This document shows positions 6,544 to 14,455 of a stretch of DNA of 64,000 nucleotides, piece by piece; the first letter of the stretch is position 1; every line of letters starts with the position of its first letter. The notes under the pieces were generated by a model. It did not search any database. It was not told the origin of the DNA and saw nothing but the letters and a program-made list of their open reading frames with translations. The stretch is from positions 1 through 64,000 of IMG/VR virus record IMGVR_UViG_3300022074_000031. One strand, given 5' to 3'. The position numbers were made by a program, and so were the translations under genes. The DNA comes from a virus.

Positions 6544-8024
6544 TTATCAACGGAGAAGAAGTAAAGCAAAAACTATTGCAGGGAATCAATTTAGTTGCCG
6601 ATACGGTTCAGCCGACACTTGGCCCTCAGGCAAAAACGGTTATTCTTCAAAATGACCCCCCGGTCGTAATTAATGACGGTGTGACGATTACAAAATATAT
6701 TTCTCACGAAGACCCTTATGTCCAAATGGGTGTGCAATTGGTTCAAAATTTGGCAAGCAAAGCCCAAGAAGGTTCGGGAGATGGAACAACAACGGCTTGT
6801 ATTCTTGCGAGAATGCTTTGCACGAAGATTTCTCAATTGCCTGAGATGAACGCCCATTCATTCTATGAAACTCTTGATACCCTGAAGGTAAAAATGCTTG
6901 AAGGCTTGGATGAATTGTCTATTAAAATTGAAGATGATGATATTCTTAATGTCGCCACCATTGCGGCAAACAATGACCCGAATCTCGGTGCTTTGATTCA
7001 AGCAGGGATTGAAGAGGTGGGTCGTGAGGGTGCTCTGACTGTTGAAGAATCAAAAACCCATATCACTGAATTGGTTGTGCGAGAAGGAATGCAGATTCCC
7101 GAAGGGTACATCAGCCATTTGATGGCAAACCAACCAAATGGTAAAACCATATTTGAGAACCCTTTGGTGTTCATGTCAAACATGAAATTCAGAAACTTCA
7201 AGGACATTATTGGTTTGTTGGAATATGCCGCAAACCAAAGCAGACCATTGGTTATCTTCTGTAAAGGAATGGACGGTTCAGCATTGAATAATCTATTGGC
7301 GAACATCATTAATAAAACTGTAGAGTGCGCTGTTGTTCTTGCTCCTAATTTTGGCGACCAGCAATTAGATGAGTTGAGCGACATTCAATGTTTAATGGGT
7401 GGTAAAGTCTTCACCGAAGAGAGCAAGGATAGTGCTTCACAGTTTGTCAAGAGCGATTTAGGGGAGTGTGAGCGAGTTATTATTTCAAAAGAGCGAACGG
7501 TTTTGGTTGGCGGTGAGGGTGAGACTTATTCACGAATCAATTACCTAAAAGAGCAAGTCAAATCAATGGAAGGATTTGAAGCGGCTCGCTTCAAGTCCCG
7601 TATCATCCGCTTGCGTGGAAAGGTCGCAACAATCAAAGTCGGTGCTTCTTCTTCAATCGAAATGCTTGAGAAAAAAGAACGACTTGATGATGCTTTGAAC
7701 GCAACAAAGGCCGCTTTAGAAGAAGGCATTGTTGTTGGTGGAGGCCGTGCTTTGATGGAAGTTGCTCAGAGAATTGATGCACCTAATTGGTTTAAGGATG
7801 CTATGACTGCTCCTTACGAAACACTCTTTGAGAACAGCAATCTATCCGTAGTCCCTCCCGAACAATACCCCATGGGCTTTAATGCTTTGACGGGCAAAAT
7901 GGCAAACTTGGAAGAAGAAGGAGTCTTTGACCCAGTAAAGGTTGCGAAGAACAGTCTTCTCGCCGCTATGTCAATTGCTCAATTGTTTTATTCTACGGAA
8001 GTAGCGGTGTTGGTGGAGGAATAA
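6540..8024 (+). CDS. groEL: Group I chaperonin (GroEL-like, Hsp60)
   Basis: 494 residues, against about 540 in bacteria. TVQPTLGPQAKTVIL, INDGVTI, the nucleotide-binding GDGTTT (residues 80-85, with the catalytic Asp81) and LEEGIVVGGGRALMEV are GroEL hallmarks. The TLGP element and the neighbouring GroES separate it from archaeal group II thermosomes. DDALNAT (about residue 383) corresponds to the hydrolytic Asp region. The C-terminus stops shortly after the equatorial domain (VAVLVEE) and lacks the GGM tail. It folds proteins in an ATP-driven cage, here probably virion or replication proteins. A bacterial-type chaperonin in an archaeal virus points to horizontal transfer at some time. Confidence 0.93.
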   Translation: MIINGEEVKQKLLQGINLVADTVQPTLGPQAKTVILQNDPPVVINDGVTITKYISHEDPYVQMGVQLVQNLASKAQEGSGDGTTTACILARMLCTKISQLPEMNAHSFYETLDTLKVKMLEGLDELSIKIEDDDILNVATIAANNDPNLGALIQAGIEEVGREGALTVEESKTHITELVVREGMQIPEGYISHLMANQPNGKTIFENPLVFMSNMKFRNFKDIIGLLEYAANQSRPLVIFCKGMDGSALNNLLANIINKTVECAVVLAPNFGDQQLDELSDIQCLMGGKVFTEESKDSASQFVKSDLGECERVIISKERTVLVGGEGETYSRINYLKEQVKSMEGFEAARFKSRIIRLRGKVATIKVGASSSIEMLEKKERLDDALNATKAALEEGIVVGGGRALMEVAQRIDAPNWFKDAMTAPYETLFENSNLSVVPPEQYPMGFNALTGKMANLEEEGVFDPVKVAKNSLLAAMSIAQLFYSTEVAVLVEE

Positions 8025-8026
8025 AT

Positions 8027-8161
8027 ATGAATGTTAGCGGCTATTGCTTATTGATTGGTATTTTTGCAGGTCTATATTGGCTTGGACTAAAAATCAATCC
8101 ACCTATTCATCAAACAACCGTCCCCGAGCCTAATAATTTATTGTGGGGCGATGAAGAATGA
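8027..8161 (+). CDS. Small membrane protein (44 aa)
   Basis: ATG 8027 follows the GGAGGAATAAAT ribosome-binding site, which is shared with the 4101 gene. Residues 4-22 (GYCLLIGIFAGLYWLGLKI) form one transmembrane segment, followed by a Pro-rich and acidic tail. The stop overlaps the next start (ATGA). No family. Confidence 0.6.
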   Translation: MNVSGYCLLIGIFAGLYWLGLKINPPIHQTTVPEPNNLLWGDEE

Positions 8162-8553
8162 AGAAGGCAATCACAGTTGTTTTACCCGCACCACATAAGG
8201 CGCAAATAAAATGCCCTATTTGTGAAGGGAATAAATGCCATGTCTGCAAAATGACAGGGCTATTAAAAATAGATGTTGCCCCAAAAATACCTATTCAAAG
8301 GGCTCACATCATTAAATATGTGGCAGAAAATATTAGAACGGTAGCATCGGAATTAACCAAAAAGTATGGTTTAACTCCTGAAGTGAATACTGTTGAAGTC
8401 CTTGAGGTAAATCAGGGACAGTATGAAATTGTTCAGATTTCATCTCTTGGCGGGGCTTGTTGGATTGTGAACAGATTAGATGATTTGGATACCCCCAGAT
8501 ACTTTACATCAAGGCAGGATTTAGATAAATTCAAACAGGGGTGGATGAGTTGA
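8158..8553 (+). CDS. Zinc-binding protein with DnaJ-like Cys motif
   Basis: 131 residues. The N-terminal segment KCPICEGNKCHVCKMTG (two CxxC pairs with following Gly) is like a single DnaJ-type cysteine-rich repeat. The rest is mixed alpha/beta with no recognised domain. Being right after GroES/GroEL, a chaperone-linked role is tempting, but there is no J-domain. Function unknown. Confidence 0.55.
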   Translation: MKKAITVVLPAPHKAQIKCPICEGNKCHVCKMTGLLKIDVAPKIPIQRAHIIKYVAENIRTVASELTKKYGLTPEVNTVEVLEVNQGQYEIVQISSLGGACWIVNRLDDLDTPRYFTSRQDLDKFKQGWMS

Positions 8554-8756
8554 GCGACCTAAAAATTACAGGTCGAATCATCCGAAACGAAAAGGATGAA
8601 ATTATTGTCAAGCGTGGAATATATTGGAATATTGAAGTGTTTGATATTCGTTGGTTTTTGAATGATAAACCAACGCGAAAAGGCATTCGCTTAAACCTTG
8701 AAGAAGCGAAAATGTTGTACGAAATATTAAGGAGAGAATTAGATGAAGACATTTAA
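8550..8756 (+). CDS. PC4-like ssDNA-binding transcription cofactor
   Basis: 68 residues from TTG 8550, with GGGGTG about eight bases upstream; GTG 8541 is an alternative. The pattern YWNIEVFDIRWF, then PTRKGIRLNLEEAKMLYEIL, closely follows the PC4/Sub1 domain (antiparallel sheet, RKGIxL, amphipathic dimer helix). PC4-type dimers bind single-stranded DNA and act in transcription or replication. The usual N-terminal extension is absent. The call rests on this pattern alone. Confidence 0.55.
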   Translation: MSDLKITGRIIRNEKDEIIVKRGIYWNIEVFDIRWFLNDKPTRKGIRLNLEEAKMLYEILRRELDEDI

Positions 8757-9030
8757 GAAACATACGGAGCAAGCAATGAGAGACGCCGCAGTTAAAAACG
8801 GCTGTAAAGGAAGAAGTATCACTTATGGGGCTGTTGGTTTTGCTAATATGTTCTGCGGTGAAATATGCGATGAGTTTTTACTTTTTGTTGAAAAGTCAAT
8901 GCCGCCTCTTGGTGGGAGGGGAACTCGCATTCATGCTGACAATGTGAAGGACTCCTATGCAAGATTCAAACTGGCTCTCTTGGAAGCGTTAAGAAATGCA
9001 GATTGGAACATTTCGGAGGAAGAGGAATGA
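8743..9030 (+). CDS. Hypothetical protein, possible histone-like helical fold
   Basis: 95 residues with a strong ribosome-binding site (AAGGAG). A short first helix, a long central helix (GAVGFANMFCGEICDEFLLF) and a segment RGTRIHADNVKDSY before the last helix recall the loop-2/helix-3 part of a histone fold (R-T-I-x-x-x-D-V). Ends in Glu-rich SEEEE. The similarity is weak; a structure prediction would decide. Coupled to the next gene by an ATGA overlap. Confidence 0.45.
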   Translation: MKTFKKHTEQAMRDAAVKNGCKGRSITYGAVGFANMFCGEICDEFLLFVEKSMPPLGGRGTRIHADNVKDSYARFKLALLEALRNADWNISEEEE

Positions 9031-9380
9031 CAGAGATACTCTACCGGATTGCATCGAACGACGAGCGTTTTAATTCATGGGCAAAAAAGAAAAAGAAGAA
9101 TCTTGAAGGTCGCTTTTTAGATATGTTCAATGTTGGCTACAATGAGTCAGTTAGTGCTGAATATTACACGAGAGCGACCTTTGTTTGTTTTTGGGAGATT
9201 CACACGAATGGTTCCTTGGCGAAGGTAGCGCCTTCGATTACACAGGCTTCTTTGATGCACCTTGTTCAAAGACTTCTTGAGAGGGATAGGCCAGAAGAAG
9301 CGCAATTAGCACACAATATGACAATCAACTTTGTTCGGCTACTATCTGTATTGGATGGTGAAAAGAATGAAGAAGAGTGA
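9027..9380 (+). CDS. Hypothetical helical protein (117 aa)
   Basis: Starts at ATG 9027 (overlap ATGA, preceded by GGAGGAAGAGGA). Contains the basic stretch KKKKK near residue 20 and otherwise helical sequence. No recognised domain. The next gene overlaps its 3' end. Confidence 0.55.
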   Translation: MTEILYRIASNDERFNSWAKKKKKNLEGRFLDMFNVGYNESVSAEYYTRATFVCFWEIHTNGSLAKVAPSITQASLMHLVQRLLERDRPEEAQLAHNMTINFVRLLSVLDGEKNEEE

Positions 9381-9594
9381 TTGGGTCTATTTGGCAAACG
9401 CCATGTGGACTTATTCTGAAAAGAATGAAGGCAGAATCAGTTGCCTTTTAAAACAACTGATAAGAGAAATAAACAACAATAAGGAGATGATTACAAATGG
9501 CATGGACAAATTTAGCGAGACTATTACAGGCGACAGACAGGATGAGGCCGACAGAAACAGTGAAAATGTTTTCAGAGGGAATGGAGAGTTTTAA
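9367..9594 (+). CDS. Hypothetical protein overlapping the ligase gene
   Basis: 75 residues from ATG 9367. The last 98 bases overlap the start of the DNA ligase gene in another frame, which is unusually long for this block; the ligase start at 9497 is well supported by AAGGAG. Helical and charged, no motif recognised. The C-terminal part could be shaped by the overlap. Confidence 0.45.
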   Translation: MKKSDWVYLANAMWTYSEKNEGRISCLLKQLIREINNNKEMITNGMDKFSETITGDRQDEADRNSENVFRGNGEF

Positions 9595-11041
9595 TACTAT
9601 AACTAGCCCAAAGCACACATTATTTTGCATCTTAGACAAAGATAGTTTGAAAGCAAACGGTATCGCCTTGGCTAAGGCAAAAAAATGGATTTCAAGCATT
9701 TTTAATATGTTTGATGATGAAATTGATAATGAGTTGTACTTACACAATGATTTAGGAGAAGTGGTCTATCAGTTAGACCCTTCGGCTGAAACTCAGAAAA
9801 AATATACGGTGAATTATATTCATCGTCTCCTTGAATTAAATTGTAGCAAGTTTGACTCAAAGGAGTATCGAATGATTGAACAGGCTATTCTAAATATGTC
9901 TGCAAACGAACGACGCTGGTTTGTTCGCTATTGGTTGCGAAAACCACGAAACGGAATCAATCGAGGAACCGTTGAAAAAATTCTTGCGAGATATTACCGT
10001 AAGAAAATCACAGATGTCAAAAAGCATTTGAACTTTAATTCTGTTGATATAGTTTCAAACTACTATAATATGGGAGAAGAACCAAAAATGGTTTTAAGCC
10101 ATGGTGGTTTTATTAAGCCTATGCTCGCAAAAGACTTGCCGATGAATAAGTGGCCGACAAAGAAAATCGTTGATTTCAAATATGACGGTAATCGCTATCA
10201 AATTCACAAAGAAGGTCAATCGGTAATTATCTTTAATCGTAAAGGCAAAATTGTTTCAAAGCAATTCCCAGAGGTTGCAGAGATTGTTCGCAATTATGAA
10301 GTGGATAATGTCATTTTTGATGGTGAGATTTATCCCATAAATGAAGATGGTTCTCCCGCAGAACACAAACTGATGGGAACGAGAGTTCACTCAAAGAATG
10401 TAGAGGAGGCCATGGAAAGAGTCGGGGTGAAATGGGTCATTTTTGACTGCCTGAAGTGGGCTGGAGAGACGATTATGACCCTGCCCTATGAGCAACGCCT
10501 TGAGCGATTCAAAGGTAATCCTGACCAAGCACAACGAATGCCGGAAGATGGTGATGTGATGGCTTTCTACAATGTCGCAATTAGTGAAGGGTTTGAAGGG
10601 ATTATTGTCAAAGATGCTTCTCTTCCCTATGAAGCAGGTAAGCGTTCTACTGGCTGGGCAAAATACAAACCTCCCCTGATTGAATTAGATGTTGTGATTC
10701 TTTCAGCGCAATATGGCGAAGGAAAGAAATCAGGCGTATTTGCTACATTTGAAATGGGAGTATCATCGGAGGATGGCTTCCAAAGTATTGGGTATGTTGG
10801 AACTGGGTTTAGTGATATGGATTTAATTTCATTAACAAATACACTACGAAGAAATATTGTGTCTTACGAGAATAATTCGTATTTGGTAAATCCAGTTGTT
10901 GTTCTTGAGGTACGGGCCGATTTAATTTCGAGGGATTCGTCGAACAATATCGGCTTGAGATTTCCACGATGTAAGCGTATTCGTGATGATAAATTCGTTG
11001 CAGACATTAATACTCTCAAAGACTTGGAGGCTATGGAATGA
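9497..11041 (+). CDS. lig: ATP-dependent DNA ligase
   Basis: 514 residues, close to archaeal Lig (about 560). The N-terminal DNA-binding-like helical region (1-200) is followed by motif I KYDGNR with the adenylated Lys at about residue 228. Further nucleotidyltransferase motifs are NVIFDGEI, EGFEGIIVKDA and GWAKYKPP, then a C-terminal OB-fold. It seals nicks with ATP, probably joining Okazaki fragments of the viral replisome. It starts after a good Shine-Dalgarno (AAGGAG) and ends overlapping the next gene (ATGA). A second ligase-domain protein lies at 51856-54795. Confidence 0.95.
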   Translation: MAWTNLARLLQATDRMRPTETVKMFSEGMESFNTITSPKHTLFCILDKDSLKANGIALAKAKKWISSIFNMFDDEIDNELYLHNDLGEVVYQLDPSAETQKKYTVNYIHRLLELNCSKFDSKEYRMIEQAILNMSANERRWFVRYWLRKPRNGINRGTVEKILARYYRKKITDVKKHLNFNSVDIVSNYYNMGEEPKMVLSHGGFIKPMLAKDLPMNKWPTKKIVDFKYDGNRYQIHKEGQSVIIFNRKGKIVSKQFPEVAEIVRNYEVDNVIFDGEIYPINEDGSPAEHKLMGTRVHSKNVEEAMERVGVKWVIFDCLKWAGETIMTLPYEQRLERFKGNPDQAQRMPEDGDVMAFYNVAISEGFEGIIVKDASLPYEAGKRSTGWAKYKPPLIELDVVILSAQYGEGKKSGVFATFEMGVSSEDGFQSIGYVGTGFSDMDLISLTNTLRRNIVSYENNSYLVNPVVVLEVRADLISRDSSNNIGLRFPRCKRIRDDKFVADINTLKDLEAME

Positions 11042-11490
11042 TTGAAGTTGGTGGACTAACCATTATGGAAATAAACGGAAAAAGAAACACCTATCGTTGC
11101 ATTAAAATTCAAAGCGGCATGGCACACCTCAAGAATGTTTTACATGACCAAGGACGACCAACAAAAATTCCCATTGGGGAATGCCCCTTTATGCAGGATG
11201 GAAAGTTGATTGTTCCTGAAAGACCCACTGAGAAAAGAACCCGGACACGGAGCAAAATAAACATCACCGCCATTCTCAAAGAAAACACCGACCTTCAAAT
11301 ATCAAGAACGGCGAAAAACTTTCTCTACGAATGGGTAGAGACAGCCATAGGAAATGTCATAACCAACGCCGAGCAGAACGCTTTGGAGCGGGGAGACGCC
11401 AGAATCACCGCCGCCCATATTCACTGGCTTGAGACAAACGAACGAGTAGCGGGATACTGGAAGCAAAATGAAGACTACATCAGGGATTGA
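11038..11490 (+). CDS. Protein with C-terminal histone-fold-like domain
   Basis: 150 residues. The N-terminal 65 residues are followed by a basic linker (EKRTRTRSK). The C-terminal 70 residues read LQISRTAKNFLYEWVETA, a long helix, then GDARITAAHIHWLE, the same order as an archaeal histone (short helix, long helix, R-x-T-V-x-x-x-D-I, short helix). A DNA-compacting or transcription role would fit the position beside the ligase and clamp loader genes. Start 11065 is an alternative. Confidence 0.55.
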   Translation: MIEVGGLTIMEINGKRNTYRCIKIQSGMAHLKNVLHDQGRPTKIPIGECPFMQDGKLIVPERPTEKRTRTRSKINITAILKENTDLQISRTAKNFLYEWVETAIGNVITNAEQNALERGDARITAAHIHWLETNERVAGYWKQNEDYIRD

Positions 11491-11854
11491 TAAAGTGTTC
11501 ATTTATCCAGAATTAAACGAATTGCTTTTTAAGTTTGAAAAAGTAAAAACATTCACCTTCTTTGTTTATGGTTCTCCTAATGAAGAAGAATTAAATATAA
11601 TAAATAAAGGGCTATATTTTAAAGTTGTCCACGCTACAGAAATTGTAAAAGAACGAGTTGTTGTGATTGTAGAACCTATTCTTGAAGAACAGGCAAACCT
11701 TCTAAACTGTTATCAAGGAACAAGAATGATTTTCGGCATCGCCCAAAATGACATTGATGAAGAAATAGTCCGAGACACAATTCTTGATGGTTTTAGTTAT
11801 CTTAGATACAAAGCAGAATATTTGGGAACGAAGGAGACTGAGAATAATGTTTAG
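11468..11854 (+). CDS. Hypothetical protein (128 aa)
   Basis: Alpha/beta pattern with hydrophobic strands (KVFIYPEL, VKTFTFFVYG, ERVVVIVEPI) and an acidic C-terminal half. No motif recognised. It overlaps the preceding gene by 23 bases and the following LAGLIDADG-like gene by eight. Confidence 0.55.
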   Translation: MKTTSGIDKVFIYPELNELLFKFEKVKTFTFFVYGSPNEEELNIINKGLYFKVVHATEIVKERVVVIVEPILEEQANLLNCYQGTRMIFGIAQNDIDEEIVRDTILDGFSYLRYKAEYLGTKETENNV

Positions 11855-12278
11855 TGGAGAGATGCTAACAGGAATCATATTAGCCAGTGGCAAGTTTTTC
11901 GTATCAATCAAAGTGGAAGAAAAAATGAGAATTGGTTATTCTACTAAAATTGGCATGGACATTAGAATGGATTCTTATGAGTTTTTAGAAATAACCCAAA
12001 GGAGTTTTCAAGCCCTCGGAATCAAAACCGTTATCAAGAAAAAAGAAGGAAAGCACCGACCTCGACCTATCTTAAGGATAAGAGGCGCAGAGACACTTAA
12101 TACTGTCAGAGCATTAATTGTTTTTAATGGTGCTCGTTCAATAAACCACGACGAGTCTCTCGGAACATTCTTCGAAATGCTAGATATTATCTTAAATAAA
12201 GGACACCGAACTTTAAAAGGCATAGAACAAATTTTAATACTAAAGGGTGAACTAAATGGGCCTAACGACAATGAATAA
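11847..12278 (+). CDS. Degenerate LAGLIDADG-type homing endonuclease-like protein
   Basis: 143 residues from ATG 11847. It begins MLTGIILASGKFFVSI, which aligns with the LAGLIDADG helix and first strand, but the metal-binding acidic residue is replaced (ILASG instead of IDADG). It ends with KGHRTLKGIEQILILKG, like the typical family ending H-x-T-x-x-G-x-x-x-I. One half-repeat would work as a homodimer. Loss of the acid suggests that cleavage is lost and the fold may be kept for DNA binding. It is a free-standing gene, not inside an intron or intein. Confidence 0.55.
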   Translation: MFSGEMLTGIILASGKFFVSIKVEEKMRIGYSTKIGMDIRMDSYEFLEITQRSFQALGIKTVIKKKEGKHRPRPILRIRGAETLNTVRALIVFNGARSINHDESLGTFFEMLDIILNKGHRTLKGIEQILILKGELNGPNDNE

Positions 12279-13098
12279 GCAAAGACCGATTTTACTTACA
12301 GGTAAAGTAGGTACAGGTAAATCACAAAAAGCAAAAACATTTGTGAATGACCCCGTTATATTCTACGCGAATTCGATTGATTATGATACTGGTTCAATAC
12401 CGATTGACCGCGGTATAATCATTGAAGATGTTCATTACAAACCAGAGAAAGAAGCAATACTTACCATTCTTAGAAACTATCGTGGGCAGGTCGTTCTTAC
12501 TTCTATCAATGAGAAAGGCGTCCCTAAGGAAATTAAAACCATGTGTCAAGTCAAAAGAGCGGGTTCAAAAAATCATCTGAGACAAAGGATTGAAACGCTC
12601 GCTCCAAGAAGTGAAGACCCCTTTTCTTATGAGAGGGACACTTATTCTTTGGTTATGGATTTTTTGAAAACAAAGGACAGGGACTTGGTTTGCGAGTTGA
12701 TGCTTTTTAACAAACCGTCTGATACCCAAGTTTTAACTTGGCTTTCAGAAAATATGCATCCTAACCGATTGGTATTTATTGACGGTGTGGTGAGAAGAAG
12801 GTGGAGTCAACGATACTTTTATGAAATGCTATCTTATGCACACATGGGGAATATGGCCGGACGGATTCAAATGCCCAAAAGAGGAACCTATTCCAAAGTG
12901 CCAAGTCTTTCAAGGAGACTCGGTGTGAGAAACCCTAAACTGCTCTCACAATTATTTCAAGATGAAGATTTCAGGTCTTGGTCGAAAACAAAGTTGAACA
13001 ATGCAGAATGTCGTCTGCTGAAACTTGGTGAAAAGAAACGGCGAAAAAAGACTGACCCAATCAAGGTTCAGCAAAAATCATTGGAGGAATTTATATGA
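12256..13098 (+). CDS. P-loop ATPase, divergent clamp-loader large-subunit-like, with PIP box
   Basis: 280 residues from ATG 12256, preceded by AAAGGGTGA. Walker A GKVGTGKS (16-23) and Walker B-like GIIIEDVHY are followed by helical sequence and a very basic C-terminus (KKRRKKTD). It ends QQKSLEEFI, a PCNA-interacting PIP box. Archaeal RfcL also combines an AAA+ module with a basic tail and a terminal PIP box, and the RfcS gene follows three genes later. I therefore infer a divergent clamp loader large subunit; a different AAA+ factor acting on PCNA is possible. It overlaps the LAGLIDADG-like gene. Confidence 0.6.
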   Translation: MGLTTMNKQRPILLTGKVGTGKSQKAKTFVNDPVIFYANSIDYDTGSIPIDRGIIIEDVHYKPEKEAILTILRNYRGQVVLTSINEKGVPKEIKTMCQVKRAGSKNHLRQRIETLAPRSEDPFSYERDTYSLVMDFLKTKDRDLVCELMLFNKPSDTQVLTWLSENMHPNRLVFIDGVVRRRWSQRYFYEMLSYAHMGNMAGRIQMPKRGTYSKVPSLSRRLGVRNPKLLSQLFQDEDFRSWSKTKLNNAECRLLKLGEKKRRKKTDPIKVQQKSLEEFI

Positions 13099-13373
13099 GA
13101 TTGAAACTACAAAAGAGAATACCAGAAAAAATTGCACAGGTTATGGAAGGCGACGAAGACCTTCCAACCCATGTTATCTACGATAGATTGATGGATGTTC
13201 TGGCCTACACCAGAAAGGGCGTATCAAAACGGTGGAGAAATACCCCGACAAAACAACAAGTGGGAGCGATTCTTTCTTCGGGACTTTACCCGCAATTTAT
13301 TAGAGTTAGCGAAAAAGGCAAGTACCCAACCTATTGGAAATATCTTGCACATTTAGATATGAGGGAACGATGA
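13095..13373 (+). CDS. Small basic protein, winged-helix-like (92 aa)
   Basis: Basic sequence with two short helices and VSKRWRNTPTKQQVGAIL, followed by an aromatic stretch (YPTYWKYLAHL), which could be a winged helix. Overlaps the neighbours on both sides (ATGA). Nucleic acid binding is likely from charge only. Confidence 0.5.
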   Translation: MRLKLQKRIPEKIAQVMEGDEDLPTHVIYDRLMDVLAYTRKGVSKRWRNTPTKQQVGAILSSGLYPQFIRVSEKGKYPTYWKYLAHLDMRER

Positions 13374-13510
13374 TGCGCCCAGTATGGCGAATTAAACAAT
13401 GCCCAAATTGTGGAAACACAGAAATTACTTTGGCAAGAAACGCATTTTGTTTGTTGTGCCGAAGACCGGCATTCAAATGTAAAATGCACATGAAAGACTA
13501 TATATGGTGA
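13370..13510 (+). CDS. Zinc-ribbon protein (46 aa)
   Basis: A small frame with CPNCGNTE and CLLCRR, the two CxxC knuckles of a zinc ribbon, and a basic tail. Its start overlaps the previous stop and its end lies six bases before the preferred RfcS start. Many viral zinc ribbons bind nucleic acid or RNA polymerase; nothing specific is visible. Confidence 0.6.
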   Translation: MMRPVWRIKQCPNCGNTEITLARNAFCLLCRRPAFKCKMHMKDYIW

Positions 13511-13515
13511 TTAAA

Positions 13516-14427
13516 ATGCTATGGACAGAAAAATATAGACCAACAAAAATTAGCGATATTAAAGGACAGGAACACTTCGTTATGGATGCCTGCTCTTGGA
13601 TTGAAATAAACGATATGCCAAATGTTCTTCTTTATGGGAACCCCGGAAATGGCAAGACCTCTGCTGGTATTGTTCTGGCAAAGGAGTTTCTTAAAGACAA
13701 TTTTAAGGATAACTTCTTTGAAGTAAATGCTTCTGACGATAGAAGACTTGAAACAGTTAGAACAACTATTCGTCAAGTTGCACAAAGCGGGACGATTGGC
13801 GAGGTTCCTTTCCGCATGATGCTTCTTGATGAAATGGACGGAATGACCACAGATGCTCAGAATGCCTTGAAGCGAATCATGGAAAGGTATTCCAATAACA
13901 TTCGCTTCATTATCACATGCAACGACCGAAATAAAATAATCTTTGCTTTACAGAGCCGATGTGCAAACTATCATTTTAAATCAATTTCTAATGAGAACAT
14001 GCTCGATATGGTCAAGGATATTCTTTTTAAAGAACAAATTGGTCGTTTTAGCGATGAAGAGTTAGCGGCCTTTATATACACTATGAATGGTGATATGCGG
14101 AGGGCAATCACCGAGATTCAAGCGGCTAAAGCCAGCAACTCAACCCTCCAAAGACAAATTGATATTTCATTGGAAGAATACCACCAAATGCTAATCAAAA
14201 TTACAAACAAAAATTCTAATATATTAGGTGAATTGCATGATTTGTTATACAAAGGCAGGACAGTTAAAGAAATCTGTCTTGGATTGCACGATGCAGTCAT
14301 TAATTCAAAGGGGCTTGATAGCGCCTTGAAATTTAAATTTCTCCGAACAATCGGAGAATGTGAATACCGCTCCAATAGTATGACCCCCAAAGTATTGTTA
14401 TCATGGATGGTGGGACAACTATTGTAA
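13516..14427 (+). CDS. rfcS: Replication factor C small subunit (clamp loader)
   Basis: 303 residues from ATG 13516 (MLWTEKYRPT, preceded by GGTGAT); ATG 13504 is possible. RFC boxes are clear: WTEKYRP, Walker A GNPGNGKT (41-48), Walker B MLLDEMDGM (102-110), sensor 1 FIITCND and the SRC motif with its arginine finger (LQSRCANYHF). Slightly shorter than archaeal RfcS (about 320). It loads the PCNA-like clamp onto primed DNA using ATP, probably as a heteropentamer with the 12256 product. Confidence 0.95.
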   Translation: MLWTEKYRPTKISDIKGQEHFVMDACSWIEINDMPNVLLYGNPGNGKTSAGIVLAKEFLKDNFKDNFFEVNASDDRRLETVRTTIRQVAQSGTIGEVPFRMMLLDEMDGMTTDAQNALKRIMERYSNNIRFIITCNDRNKIIFALQSRCANYHFKSISNENMLDMVKDILFKEQIGRFSDEELAAFIYTMNGDMRRAITEIQAAKASNSTLQRQIDISLEEYHQMLIKITNKNSNILGELHDLLYKGRTVKEICLGLHDAVINSKGLDSALKFKFLRTIGECEYRSNSMTPKVLLSWMVGQLL

Positions 14428-14455
14428 AAAGAAAAAAAATATGGAAGTGAAAAAC

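Noticed and set aside
6540-8024. Group II thermosome, as expected for an archaeal host
   Set aside because: TLGP, GDGTTTA, EEGIVVGGG and the paired GroES-like gene match group I GroEL; thermosome-specific patterns are absent.
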